Below are positions 42,423 through 51,705 of a stretch of DNA of 64,000 nucleotides, one piece after another. Below the pieces are notes generated by a model, which was given only the letters and a program-made list of their open reading frames with translations, did not search any database and was not told where the DNA came from. The DNA comes from Homoserinibacter sp. YIM 151385. GTDB taxonomy: Bacteria; Actinomycetota; Actinomycetes; Actinomycetales; Microbacteriaceae. The stretch spans positions 868,001 through 932,000 of the forward strand of contig NZ_CP115175.1 of the NCBI RefSeq assembly GCF_027912415.1. The letters are read 5' to 3'. Position 1 is the stretch's first letter. Every line of letters starts with the position of its first letter. The position numbers were made by a program, and so were the translations under genes.

Positions 42423-43952
42423 ATGACCGCGCACGACGCCCCCCGGACCACCGCCTCCCTCGCCGGCCACCTGTCGGCGACCCTCGACGGCGCCCGCTCG
42501 CACGCGCGGCGCATCACGACGACGAGCAGCCCGCACTGGGATGCCCGCTACCGGCGGCTTCTCGCGGTCAGCGACCTGCTCGTCATCATGCTCGTGACGG
42601 TCGCCGGCTCGTGGGCGAGCCGGCTCGTCATCGAGCCCGGTCGGTCGACCGCCCCCATCACCGGCCTGGAGTGGAGCCTCCCGGTCGTGGTGGCGGTCGG
42701 CTGGCTGGGAGTCCTCGCCTCCAGCCGCACCCGCGAGGCCTCCATCGTCGGCGTCGGCGCGACCGAGTATCGACGGGTCGCCCGCGCGACCGTCGTCGCG
42801 TTCGCGCTCGTCGCCTCGGGGCTCGCGGTGCTCGACCTGCACACCGAGCTCCAGCGCTACCTCGCCCTCTTCGCGATCGGCATCACCTCCCTGCTCGTGA
42901 CCCGCTGGATCTGGCGCCTCTGGCTCGGCGTCCAGCGCCGCGAGGGCCGCTACCTCTCGACCGCGCTCGTCGTCGGCAGCGCCGACGAGGTCGCCTACGT
43001 CGTGGGGCGCATGGAGCGCCGGCGCCGTGCCGGCTACCTCGTCGTCGGCGCCGCGACCGACGAGGACCTCCCCGGCGGACGGATCGAGATCGGCGGCCGA
43101 TCGATCGCCCGCCTCGCCGATCTCGAGCACGTCGCGGGCGCCGCCCACCGCGTGGGCGCCGACGCGGTCGTCGTCGTCGGCGAGCCGGTCGGCGACCGCG
43201 ACTACGTCCGGCGGCTGAGCTGGGCGCTCGAGGGCGGCTCGACGCAGCTCGTGCTCGCCTCGAGCCTCACCGACGTCGCCGGACCGCGCATCCACTTCCG
43301 CCCCGTCGAGGGCCTGCCGCTCGTGCAGGTCGAGCTCCCCCAGTTCTCCGGCGCGAAGCACCTCGTGAAGCGGGCGATGGACATCGCGCTCGCCGCCCTC
43401 GCGCTGCTCCTCCTCGCGCCGCTCCTCGCCGCGATCGCGATCGCGATCCGGCTCGACAGCCCGGGTGCCGCGGTCTTCCGTCAGGAGCGCGTGGGCCGGA
43501 ACGGCGAGACCTTCACGATGCTGAAGTTCCGCTCCATGGTCGACCGCGCCGACACCCGCCTCGGCGAGCTCCTCGACGCGGACGAGGGCGCGGGCGTGCT
43601 GTTCAAGATGCGCCAGGACCCGCGCGTCACCCGCCTCGGCCGGATCCTGCGCAAGTACTCGCTCGACGAGCTCCCCCAGATCTGGAACGTGCTCGTCGGC
43701 GACATGAGCCTCGTCGGCCCCCGCCCCCCGCTGCAGCGCGAGGTCGACGGCTACGAGAGCCACGTGCACCGGCGCCTCTACATCAAGCCCGGCCTCACCG
43801 GCATGTGGCAGGTCAACGGCCGCTCCGACCTCAGCTGGGAGGAGAGCGTCCGGCTCGACCTCTACTACGTCGAGAACTGGTCCATCACCGGCGACCTCAT
43901 GATCATGTGGCGCACCGCCCGCGTCATCGTCACGGGATCGGGGGCCTACTGA
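42423..43952 (+). CDS. Polyprenyl glycosylphosphotransferase initiating exopolysaccharide synthesis
   Basis: The 509-residue protein has four N-terminal membrane helices (to about residue 165), a central Rossmann-like CoA_binding_3 region ('STALVVGSADEVAYVVGRM'), a fifth helix, then the bacterial sugar transferase domain from about 310 ('KRAMDIALAALALLLLAPLL', 'FRQERVGRNGETFTMLKFRS', 'LRKYSLDELPQIWNVL', 'MSLVGPRPPL', 'PGLTGMWQVNGRSDLSWEE'). It transfers a sugar phosphate onto undecaprenyl phosphate, the first step of the repeat unit. It is the first gene of the cluster and overlaps the next by one base. Confidence 0.95.
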   Translation: MTAHDAPRTTASLAGHLSATLDGARSHARRITTTSSPHWDARYRRLLAVSDLLVIMLVTVAGSWASRLVIEPGRSTAPITGLEWSLPVVVAVGWLGVLASSRTREASIVGVGATEYRRVARATVVAFALVASGLAVLDLHTELQRYLALFAIGITSLLVTRWIWRLWLGVQRREGRYLSTALVVGSADEVAYVVGRMERRRRAGYLVVGAATDEDLPGGRIEIGGRSIARLADLEHVAGAAHRVGADAVVVVGEPVGDRDYVRRLSWALEGGSTQLVLASSLTDVAGPRIHFRPVEGLPLVQVELPQFSGAKHLVKRAMDIALAALALLLLAPLLAAIAIAIRLDSPGAAVFRQERVGRNGETFTMLKFRSMVDRADTRLGELLDADEGAGVLFKMRQDPRVTRLGRILRKYSLDELPQIWNVLVGDMSLVGPRPPLQREVDGYESHVHRRLYIKPGLTGMWQVNGRSDLSWEESVRLDLYYVENWSITGDLMIMWRTARVIVTGSGAY

Positions 43953-44419
43953 TGTCCGAGATCGTCGGCTACGCGGCGGGCGGCTTCGACCTGTTCCACG
44001 TCGGCCACCTCAACATCCTCCGGCACGCGCGATCCCGGTGCGATCGGCTCATCGCCGGGGTCGTGAGCGATGAGCGGCTCGAGGCGACGAAGGGGCGCGG
44101 CCCCATCGTCCCGCTCGCGGAGCGCCTCGAGATCGTCCGGCACATCGACGTCGTCGACGAGGCGGTCGCGGAGGACGAGGACAAGCTCCGGATGTGGGAG
44201 CGGCTCCGCTTCGACGTCTTCTTCAAGGGGGACGACTGGCGCGGTACCGAGAAGGGCCGCCGCATCGAGCGCGAGATGTCCGCGGTCGGCGTGCAGGTCG
44301 TCTACTTCCCCTACACGATGTCCACCTCGAGCACGAAGCTGCGCCGCAGCCTCGAGCTGCTCGAGCAGGGCGGGCGCCGGCCGGTGCTCGCCGAGGCGAT
44401 GGCGGGCCAGCATGACTGA
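43952..44419 (+). CDS. Cytidylyltransferase-like protein (TagD/glycerol-3-phosphate cytidylyltransferase type)
   Basis: The 155-residue nucleotidyltransferase has the HxGH motif in 'GGFDLFHVGHLNIL' and the 'STSSTKLRRSL' element that parallels the family ISSTxIR. TagD-type enzymes make CDP-glycerol or related CDP-alcohols. A CDP-alcohol phosphotransferase gene lies three genes downstream, so the two may prepare and transfer a phospho-alcohol decoration of the polymer; this is inference. It starts one base inside the preceding stop (TGATG) and overlaps the next gene by eight bases. Confidence 0.87.
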   Translation: MSEIVGYAAGGFDLFHVGHLNILRHARSRCDRLIAGVVSDERLEATKGRGPIVPLAERLEIVRHIDVVDEAVAEDEDKLRMWERLRFDVFFKGDDWRGTEKGRRIEREMSAVGVQVVYFPYTMSTSSTKLRRSLELLEQGGRRPVLAEAMAGQHD

Positions 44420-45092
44420 GCCCGCCGAGGAGCGCGCGGGGCGACGACGGCCCGCGCGACCAGCCACCCGAGCAGCCGTCGTGGGAGTCGTCGCGCTGAC
44501 GGCGGTCATGGGCGGTATCGGGATCGCCCTGGGGACCATGCCGCCGCACGAGACTCCCACGACGGCGTCCACCGCCGAACCGGAGCCTCGCACGAGCCGG
44601 ATCCCGGCGCCCGCGCCCGAGCCCGAGGAGCCGGGCCGCGAGCTCGACGCCGAGGAGTCGGCGGCCGCGAAGCAGGCCGGCGCGGCGGTCGATGATCTCC
44701 TCGCGCTCGGCGACGCCGTCGCCGCGGATCCGGAGGCCGGGCCCGGCGACGTCGGCGAGCTCGCAGACGGCTTCGTCCGCGGCGAGATCGAGGCGCTCGC
44801 CGCCGAGCGCGCCGACCTCGGCTACACCCAGACGGGCTCCGCCCGCGTGACCCGGATCGCGGTGCGCGACGTCGACCTCGACGAGCGCCCCGCGGCGATG
44901 ACCCTCGACGTCTGCGTCGACGTCAGCGGCATCGACGTCCTCGACGGCGCCGGCCGCTCCCTCGCGGAGGCGATGTACCGCCCCAACCGACCCGTGCTCC
45001 ACCGCTACGGCGCCCAGTACCTCGACGGCCGCTGGAAGCTCGTGACGCATGAGCTCCCCGACACCGAATCCCGGAACCCGAACTGCTCCTGA
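44412..45092 (+). CDS. Hypothetical membrane-anchored or secreted protein of the polysaccharide cluster
   Basis: The 226-residue product has one N-terminal hydrophobic segment ('AAVVGVVALTAVMGGIGIAL', about 22-41), then a Pro/Glu-rich linker and a C-terminal domain of about 120 residues with a single 'TLDVCVDVSGIDVLDG' strand pair and a final cysteine. It may be an accessory domain of NTF2-like fold, a common partner of cell-wall proteins, but I do not recognise it. The ATG at 44412 overlaps the preceding gene, so it is co-translated with it. Confidence 0.7.
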   Translation: MTEPAEERAGRRRPARPATRAAVVGVVALTAVMGGIGIALGTMPPHETPTTASTAEPEPRTSRIPAPAPEPEEPGRELDAEESAAAKQAGAAVDDLLALGDAVAADPEAGPGDVGELADGFVRGEIEALAAERADLGYTQTGSARVTRIAVRDVDLDERPAAMTLDVCVDVSGIDVLDGAGRSLAEAMYRPNRPVLHRYGAQYLDGRWKLVTHELPDTESRNPNCS

Positions 45093-45100
45093 GAGCGAGA

Positions 45101-47998
45101 ATGCCCATGATCCCTCGCACCGCATCCCCGACCCGTCGCCTGCGCAGCGCCGCGCTCGCGCTCACCGCGACCGCCGCCGTCATCGGCGGGCTGCTCGCCG
45201 CCCCCGCGGCGGCGAGCGCCGCCCCCGCGCCCGACGGGATGACCTCGCAGACGGCCGCGGCGTCCTGCTGGGAGATCAAGCAGCTCAACCCGGCGGCGCC
45301 CAGCGGCGTCTACTGGCTCGTCACCCCCGCCCTCGTCGCGCCGCAGCAGTTCTACTGCGACCAGGAGACGGAGGGCGGCGGATGGGTCCTCATCGCCCGC
45401 GGCCGCGACGGCTGGAAGCCGCAGTACCAGGGTCTGCGCACGCCGGCGGCGATCCGGAACACCCCGAGCGGCACGGGGGCCTTCGCGGTCGCCCAGCTGC
45501 CGTCGCGCACGGTCGACGCACTCCTCGACAACCGCCGCGTCGACTCGCTGACGGACGGCATCCGCATCCGCCGGGCGCGGGATGCCGCCGGCACCGCCTG
45601 GCAGGAGGTCCGGTTCAAGTACCAGAGCCGCGACCGCTGGGTGTGGACCTTCGGCGCCGAGCACCGCGTCGCGAGCTACACCTTCGACGGCCTCACGGGC
45701 TCGGGCGGCCAGACGAACAGCTTCGGCGGCGACAACGCCTTCCGCCGCGTCGACACGAACGCACCGCAGGCGCAGGCCTATGTCGGCGGACTCGCCTACG
45801 GGGCGAGCGTCACCGGAACGAACTCGGCCTCCACCTACCTCTACTCCTCGACGAACGGCGGCGGCAACGCGCGACCCTTCGCCCAGATGATGCTGCGGCC
45901 GCGTCTCATGACCGCCGACCTCGCGTATCCGGCGATCCAGGACGCGGGCACGACGGCGATCGAGCGCACCCCGCTCCCCGAGAGCGAGGCGATCACCACG
46001 ACGTGGGGCGTGCAGGGCCTCGCGAACGGACGCGACTCGGAGCTCTCGACCGAGGTGCAGGCATTCGCCCAGGTGGGGAACACGGTCTTCGTCGGCGGCA
46101 ACTTCCGCTACGTCCAGCGCACGGAGGCCGGTGCCGACCGCGTCGAGCAGCGCTATCTCGCCGCCTTCGACGTCGACACGGGCGAGTTCAAGCCGGGCTT
46201 CCGTCCCGTCCTCAACGAGCAGGTCAAGGCGCTCGCCGCGCTCCCGGACGGGCGTCTCGCGGTTGGCGGCGCCTTCACGCAGGTGAACGGCCAGGCCCGC
46301 TCGCCCTTCGTGATCCTCGACCCCGCGACGGGTGCGACCTCGACCGGCTGGCAGCTCGACGTGCAGCACCGCAACACCGGCGGCGTCGCGAGCGTGCGCG
46401 GCATGTCGATCGAGGGCGACTGGCTCTACCTCTCCGGGGCCTTCACGCACTGGGTCCGACCGAACGGGCAGGCGGCGAGCGCCTGGAACGGCGGGCGCGT
46501 CAACGTGCGGACCGGGGTCCCGGACGGCTCGTGGAACCCGCTCCTCAACGGGACCTCGGTCGGCGTCGAGGCGGCGAAGGCCGGCGACCGCGCCTACTTC
46601 TCCGGCTACTTCAAGCAGAGCGGGCAGGTCTTCACGCCCTCCGGCACGGCGATCCAGACGACCGCGGGGGCGCCCGTCGTCCAGCCGGTCTGGCTGCCGC
46701 AGTTCAGCAAGCCGGGCGCCGACTACGCCGGCAACATCTGGCAGCTCGGCGTCGCCGAGGCCGGCGGCAAGGTCTGGCTCGGCGGCTCGGAGCACAGCCT
46801 CTTCGGCTACGAGCGGCAGGGCTTCCAGCGGCAGACCGGCTTCATCACGAAGGCCGGCGGCGACTTCCAGGCCGTGGAGGCCTCCCGAGACGGCGGCCTC
46901 GTCTTCGGCGGCTGCCACTGCGGCGACTGGGTCTACTCGAACGCCTACACCTGGGACGGCGTCGGCACCGGGTGGACGCAGGCCGACAAGATCAGCCTCT
47001 TCGGGGCCTGGGACACGGCGAGCGGCACCTACGCGCAGGACTTCGCCCCGCTCATGCAGGCGCGGCGCGGTTTCGGGGTCTGGGCGCTGTTCCAGGACTC
47101 GCGCGGCACGCTCTGGGCGGGCGGCGACCTGAGCCGCTCGGTCCGGGCCGGCGAGGCGAACCAGTGGTCGGGCGGCTTCGCCCGATTCCGGGCGCGTGAC
47201 ACGCAGGCCCCGACGCGGCCGGGCTCGCCCGCGATCACGGCGTCGGGCGCGGGCGCGACGCTGAGCTGGGGCGCCTCGAGCGACGACCGCGCCGTCACCG
47301 GCTACGAGGTGCTGCGGAACGACCGCGTCATCGGCACGACGACCGCCCGGAGCTTCCAGGTCGCCGAGGCGGTCCCGAGCGACCGCTTCTTCGTCCGCGC
47401 CGTGGATGCGGGGCAGAACCGCTCCGCCTCGACCACCAAGCTGCAGCTCAGCGCACCCGACCCCGAGCCGGAGCCGGACCCCGAGGCCGTCACCCTCATC
47501 GAGACCGGCTCGAGCTGGCACTGGCGCTTCGACTCCGCCGCCTGGCCCGCGGGCTGGAACGCGGCCGGCTTCGACGCGAGCGCCTGGCCCGAGGCCCCCG
47601 CGGTCCTCGGCTGGGGCGGTGCGGTCGGCACCGACCTCACGGTCGGCGCGCCGACGCCGAGACCGCTCAGCGCGCAGTTCGTGCGCACCGTCCAGGTCGA
47701 GGATGCCGCCGAGCTGAGCGGCGCGAAGGTCACCGTGCGCGCGGACGACGGCGTCGTCGTCTACGTCAACGGCCAGGAGATCGGTCGGCGCAACCTCCCG
47801 GCGGGCACCCTCACGCAGAACAGCTACGCGAGCGCCGCGCCGAGCTTCGCCTCGGCCGCCGCGAACACGGCGGTCTTCGAGATCCCGGCGGGGGTGCTCG
47901 TCGACGGCGCGAACACGATCGCCGCCTCGACGCACCTCAACTACCGCAGCACGCCCAGCGTGTCGTTCGACCTCGCGCTCACCGCGACCCGGGGCTGA
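45101..47998 (+). CDS. Large secreted protein with fibrinogen-like, propeller, FN3 and jelly-roll domains
   Basis: The 965-residue protein has a signal peptide (about 1-41, ending ASA|APAP). Residues about 50-300 resemble a fibrinogen C-terminal-like domain ('SGVYWLVTP', 'FYCDQETEGGGWVLIARGRD'). About 320-690 are delta-60-type beta-propeller repeats ('NTVFVGGNF', 'LAVGGAFTQVNG', 'KVWLGGSEH'). An FN3 domain follows (about 700-780: 'TRPGSPAITASGAGATLSW'), then a C-terminal galactose-binding-like jelly roll (about 800-965: 'VRADDGVVVYVNGQEIGR'). All domains are typical carbohydrate or cell-surface binders. Its place inside the EPS cluster suggests a matrix or surface adhesin. Confidence 0.82.
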   Translation: MPMIPRTASPTRRLRSAALALTATAAVIGGLLAAPAAASAAPAPDGMTSQTAAASCWEIKQLNPAAPSGVYWLVTPALVAPQQFYCDQETEGGGWVLIARGRDGWKPQYQGLRTPAAIRNTPSGTGAFAVAQLPSRTVDALLDNRRVDSLTDGIRIRRARDAAGTAWQEVRFKYQSRDRWVWTFGAEHRVASYTFDGLTGSGGQTNSFGGDNAFRRVDTNAPQAQAYVGGLAYGASVTGTNSASTYLYSSTNGGGNARPFAQMMLRPRLMTADLAYPAIQDAGTTAIERTPLPESEAITTTWGVQGLANGRDSELSTEVQAFAQVGNTVFVGGNFRYVQRTEAGADRVEQRYLAAFDVDTGEFKPGFRPVLNEQVKALAALPDGRLAVGGAFTQVNGQARSPFVILDPATGATSTGWQLDVQHRNTGGVASVRGMSIEGDWLYLSGAFTHWVRPNGQAASAWNGGRVNVRTGVPDGSWNPLLNGTSVGVEAAKAGDRAYFSGYFKQSGQVFTPSGTAIQTTAGAPVVQPVWLPQFSKPGADYAGNIWQLGVAEAGGKVWLGGSEHSLFGYERQGFQRQTGFITKAGGDFQAVEASRDGGLVFGGCHCGDWVYSNAYTWDGVGTGWTQADKISLFGAWDTASGTYAQDFAPLMQARRGFGVWALFQDSRGTLWAGGDLSRSVRAGEANQWSGGFARFRARDTQAPTRPGSPAITASGAGATLSWGASSDDRAVTGYEVLRNDRVIGTTTARSFQVAEAVPSDRFFVRAVDAGQNRSASTTKLQLSAPDPEPEPDPEAVTLIETGSSWHWRFDSAAWPAGWNAAGFDASAWPEAPAVLGWGGAVGTDLTVGAPTPRPLSAQFVRTVQVEDAAELSGAKVTVRADDGVVVYVNGQEIGRRNLPAGTLTQNSYASAAPSFASAAANTAVFEIPAGVLVDGANTIAASTHLNYRSTPSVSFDLALTATRG

Positions 47999-48000
47999 CG

Positions 48001-48738
48001 GTGGCGATCGACACCGCCCGGCATGCGGGCGCCTCACCGTCGCGGCTCACGCGGCGGGAGGCGTCCGCGCGCCTGCGCGCGCACCAGAAGCCCGGCTACG
48101 GCGTTCCCGCCTATCTCCGCTGGGTGAACCGGGCCCTCGGCCGGGAGCTCGCGGCGGCCGCGGCCGTCGCGAGGCTCACGCCGAGCGCGGTGACGGTCCT
48201 GAGCGGGCTCGCCTCGGCTGCCGGGCTCGCCGTCATCCTCGTCGCGCCGCACGAGTGGCTGTGGTCGACGATCGCGGCCGCGCTCCTGCTCCTCGGCTAC
48301 GCGCTCGACTCGGCCGACGGCCAGCTCGCGCGTCTGACCGGCGCCTCGAGCGTCGCCGGCGAGTGGCTCGATCACGTCGTCGACGCGATCCGGCTGCCCG
48401 CCGTGCACCTCGCGCTCGCGGCCGCCCTGCTGCGCGAGGGCGAGCCCCTCTGGGTCTCCGGGCTCGCCCTCGCCTTCGCGGCACTCGCCTCCGGCTGGTT
48501 CTTCGCGCAGACGCTCGCCGAGAAGCTCGGCGCCCCCGCGCCCGCGAGCCCGCAGCACGCACCCTGGTGGGTCTCGGTCGTGAAGCTGCCGCTCGACACC
48601 GCGTTCCTCTACCTCCTCGTCCCCCTGCTCGCGGTGCCGGTGCTCTTCACGGCCGGGTACGCGGGGCTGTTCCTCCTCACCCTCGCGGCCGCGGCCGCCT
48701 CCGTCCGGCGCAAGTACCGGGCGCTCGCCGCGGCATGA
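48001..48738 (+). CDS. CDP-alcohol phosphatidyltransferase family membrane enzyme
   Basis: The 245-residue integral membrane enzyme has the family motif D103-x2-D106-G-x2-A110-R111-x8-G120-x3-D124-x3-D128 fully conserved. Such enzymes move a phospho-alcohol from a CDP-alcohol to an acceptor, as in phospholipid synthesis. The GTG at 48001 begins two bases after the upstream stop. Coming after a TagD-like cytidylyltransferase in the same operon, it may use the product of that gene. It overlaps the ligase gene by ATGA. Confidence 0.9.
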   Translation: MAIDTARHAGASPSRLTRREASARLRAHQKPGYGVPAYLRWVNRALGRELAAAAAVARLTPSAVTVLSGLASAAGLAVILVAPHEWLWSTIAAALLLLGYALDSADGQLARLTGASSVAGEWLDHVVDAIRLPAVHLALAAALLREGEPLWVSGLALAFAALASGWFFAQTLAEKLGAPAPASPQHAPWWVSVVKLPLDTAFLYLLVPLLAVPVLFTAGYAGLFLLTLAAAAASVRRKYRALAAA

Positions 48739-50096
48739 GCACCGCGCTCACCCGGCCGGGGCGTGTCGCCGCGCGCGCGCCCCGGCCCGCTCCCGCCACC
48801 TCGGCGAGCGCCCCCGCCGCCCCCGCCGCTGCGCGGCCCCTGCCCGCGTGGCCCGTGCTCGTCCTGCTCTGGGGCATGCCCGTGTGGTGGGCGCTCGGCA
48901 TGCTCCCCTTCGCGAGCGTCGTCATGGCGCTCCCGATGGCCGCGCTCCTCACGCTCCGGCGGGTCTCCGTGCCGCCCGGGATCATGCCCTGGATCGCCTT
49001 CGTCGTGTGGATGGTCCCCTGCGCGCTCATGCTCGACTCGATGGGCCGCATGATCGGCTTCGGCGTGCGCTTCGCGCAGTTCGCCTCGATCGCGGTCATC
49101 CTGCTCTACGTCGTGAGCGCCGCCACCACCCTCACCCTCCGGCGCATCGTCGCGGGCCTCACCTTCACCTGGGTCTTCGTGATCCTCGGGGGCTGGCTCG
49201 GCGTGCTCTGGCCCGAGATCACGCTCACCCAGACCATCGGCCAGCTCCTGCCCTCCGCGATCCGCGAGAACGAGTACGTCAGCGACCTCGTGTTCCCGCC
49301 CTTCGCGGAGGTGCAGACGCCGTGGGGCGCCGAGGAGCCCTTCGTGCGCCCTTCGGCGCCGTACGCCTACACGAACGGCTGGGGCGCGGCCATGGCGATC
49401 CTGACACCGGTCGCCGTCGCGAACGCGGCGCTGCGCCGGAGCTCCCGCTCGGTGCTCGTCGTCGTGCTCGGCTCGCTCGCCGCCGTCCCGCCCGCGATCG
49501 CGAGCAGCAACCGCGGCCTCTTCGTCGGCGTCGCGATCGCGGTCGCCTACGTGCTCGTCCGGGCGCTCGCGCGCGGCGCCCTCGCGCAGGTGCTCGCGGT
49601 CGCGATCCTCGCCGCAGGCATGGCCCTGCTCCTCGTGCTGTCGGGCTTCGCGGCGGCCATCGTGAACCGTCAGGAGACCGTCGACACGACCGAGGGGCGC
49701 TCGCTGCTCTACGAGGAGACGCTGCGGCGGACCCTCGAGTCGCCGGTCCTCGGCTGGGGCGCCCCGCGGCCCTCCACCTGGAGCGAGATCTCCGTCGGCA
49801 CGCAGGGGATGGTGTGGAACGCGATGTTCTGCTTCGGCTTCGTCGGCCTCGCGCTGCTCCTCTGGTTCCTCGTCGGCGGGATCGCGCGCACGTGGGGCGT
49901 CCCGGACGACACCGGGCTGTGGTTGCATGCGAGCGTCGTCGCGGCGCTCGCCATGAGCACCTACTACGGGCTCGACCGGCACATGCTCACGATCGGGCTG
50001 GTCCTCGCGGTCCTCCTCCGCGAGCGCGCCGACCCGGCATCCGCGTGGTGGCACGGCCCGCGCGCGATCCCCGAGGCAGGGGGCTCGCGTGCCTGA
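48735..50096 (+). CDS. O-antigen ligase/Wzy-type polymerase
   Basis: The 453-residue protein has about ten membrane helices after a Pro/Ala-rich start and a long extracytoplasmic loop near 180-220, with the O-antigen ligase (Wzy_C/RfaL) region around 'IASSNRGLFVGVAIAVAY' and 'GRSLLYEETLRRTLESPVLG'. In Wzx/Wzy pathways this enzyme polymerises or ligates repeat units outside the membrane. The ATG at 48735 overlaps the previous stop, and an eight-base overlap follows. Confidence 0.88.
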   Translation: MSTALTRPGRVAARAPRPAPATSASAPAAPAAARPLPAWPVLVLLWGMPVWWALGMLPFASVVMALPMAALLTLRRVSVPPGIMPWIAFVVWMVPCALMLDSMGRMIGFGVRFAQFASIAVILLYVVSAATTLTLRRIVAGLTFTWVFVILGGWLGVLWPEITLTQTIGQLLPSAIRENEYVSDLVFPPFAEVQTPWGAEEPFVRPSAPYAYTNGWGAAMAILTPVAVANAALRRSSRSVLVVVLGSLAAVPPAIASSNRGLFVGVAIAVAYVLVRALARGALAQVLAVAILAAGMALLLVLSGFAAAIVNRQETVDTTEGRSLLYEETLRRTLESPVLGWGAPRPSTWSEISVGTQGMVWNAMFCFGFVGLALLLWFLVGGIARTWGVPDDTGLWLHASVVAALAMSTYYGLDRHMLTIGLVLAVLLRERADPASAWWHGPRAIPEAGGSRA

Positions 50097-51705
50097 GCGC
50101 CGGGAGTCCCTCGCCCGCGGCGGGCTCACGAGCCTGGTCGGCTCGGCGGTCGCCGCGCTCGCCGCCCTCGCGCTCGCGGTCGTGCTCGGCAACGGCGCGG
50201 GCGCGGAGGGCACGGGCCGCTTCTTCCAGGCGGTCGCCGTCTTCACCGTGATCACGCAGGCCCTCAAGCTCGGGACGAACAGCGCGATCGTGCGCGTCGT
50301 CGCCGAGCAGCGGGCCGTCGGCGCGCGCGGCGAGCTCTGGCGCACGGCGCTCGTCGCCGTGCTGCCCGTCCTCGTCGCCTCCGCGCTCACGGGGCTCGCG
50401 GTCTGGCTCGCCGCCGAGCAGCTCGCGGGGGCGCTGGGCGGAGACGGCCGCCTCGCCGAGCTCCTCCGCATCCTCGCCCCCTATCTCGTGATCGCCGCGG
50501 CCATGGGTGTGCTCCACACCGTCACCCGCATGGTCAACGGCGTCGCCGCCTTCACGCTGCTGCAGAGCGTGCTGCTGCCGCTCGCGCGCCTCGGCGCCGT
50601 GCTCGCGGCGCTCGCCCTCGGACTCGGCTCGCAGACGGCGGTCGCGGCCTGGCTCGCACCCGTCCCGCTCGTGCTCCTCGTCACGATCGCCCTGCTCGTC
50701 CGCCCGCTCCTGCGCGACTGGCGCGAGCGCCGCGCCGCGCGCGGCTCGACGGGCGCGCACGCACGGGAGTTCTGGCGCTTCAGCTCCGCGCGCGGCGTCG
50801 GCGCGGCGCTCGAGACCGCCGCCGAGTGGGCCGACGTGCTCCTCGTCGCCGCCATCGCCTCCCCCGCGGCCGCCGGCGTCTATGCGGTCGTCACGCGGAG
50901 CGTGCGCGCCGGGCAGGTCGTCGACCGCGCGATGCGCATCGCCGTCGCACCCCGCATCTCGACGCTCCTCGCCCTCGGCGACGTCGCCGAGGCGAGCCGC
51001 CTGCATACGGCCGTCACCCGCGTCATGATCCTCATGGCCTGGCCCTTCTACCTGGGTCTCGCCGTCTTCGCGCCCGCGGTCCTCGCCGTCTTCGGCCCCG
51101 AGTTCGCCGCGGGCGCGGGCGTCCTCGCCGTCATCGCCGTGGCGGCCATGGTCCAGAGCTCGACGGGGATGCTGCAGAGCGTGCTCCTGCAGGGCGGGCA
51201 TGCCTCGTGGCAGCTCGGCAACAAGGCCGCGGCGCTCGCGGTCGCCGTCGCGGCGAACCTCGCCCTCCTCCCGCTCATCGGGCTGTGGGGCGCCGCGATC
51301 GCCTGGACGGCCGCGATGCTCGTCGATCTCGGGCTCGCCGCCTGGCAGGTGCATCGGAGGATGCGCGTGCGGCTCGAGCCGGGGCGCCTGCTCCTCCCCG
51401 CCGCGATCCCGCTCGTGCTCGTCGGCGGTCCCGGTCTCCTGCTCGGACCCCTCGTCGGGGCGAGCCCGTGGCGCGCCCTGCTCGCGCTCGCCGCCCTCGC
51501 CGTGCCCTACCTGCTCGTGCTCTGGCTGCTCCGACGGCGCCTCGGCCTCGACCGCGTGCTGCACTCGCTCCTCGGCCGGCGCGACCGCGACACCGCCGAC
51601 GGCGGCGGCATCCCTCCCGAGCCCTCAGCGCCCGCGGCGGTCGGCGAGGATCCCGCGGACGCTCCGACGAAGCCGCCGTCCGCGCTCGCGGCGAGGCAGG
51701 GCTGA
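50089..51705 (+). CDS. Polysaccharide repeat-unit flippase (Wzx/MATE-like)
   Basis: The 538-residue polytopic protein has about 12-14 helices and MurJ/Wzx-style spacing ('SLVGSAVAALAALALAVVLG' opening, 'GTNSAIVRVVAEQ', 'SARGVGAALETAAEWADVLL'). Flippases of this class turn undecaprenyl-linked repeat units to the outside. It starts at GTG 50089, overlapping the ligase by eight bases. Its cytosolic tail of about 50 residues is Pro/Ala/Asp-rich, and its last 81 bases overlap the convergent PssE-like gene. Confidence 0.9.
   Translation: MPERRESLARGGLTSLVGSAVAALAALALAVVLGNGAGAEGTGRFFQAVAVFTVITQALKLGTNSAIVRVVAEQRAVGARGELWRTALVAVLPVLVASALTGLAVWLAAEQLAGALGGDGRLAELLRILAPYLVIAAAMGVLHTVTRMVNGVAAFTLLQSVLLPLARLGAVLAALALGLGSQTAVAAWLAPVPLVLLVTIALLVRPLLRDWRERRAARGSTGAHAREFWRFSSARGVGAALETAAEWADVLLVAAIASPAAAGVYAVVTRSVRAGQVVDRAMRIAVAPRISTLLALGDVAEASRLHTAVTRVMILMAWPFYLGLAVFAPAVLAVFGPEFAAGAGVLAVIAVAAMVQSSTGMLQSVLLQGGHASWQLGNKAAALAVAVAANLALLPLIGLWGAAIAWTAAMLVDLGLAAWQVHRRMRVRLEPGRLLLPAAIPLVLVGGPGLLLGPLVGASPWRALLALAALAVPYLLVLWLLRRRLGLDRVLHSLLGRRDRDTADGGGIPPEPSAPAAVGEDPADAPTKPPSALAARQG

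Noticed and set aside
42053-44419. 788-codon plus-strand open frame over the EPS start genes
   Set aside because: It is Arg/Pro-rich, overlaps two clearly recognisable genes in another frame, and matches no family; a GC-rich shadow frame.
45005-48037. 1010-codon minus-strand frame opposite the fibrinogen-like gene
   Set aside because: Its composition (Arg/Gly/Ala/Val) and exact antisense register show it is the mirror of the real gene.
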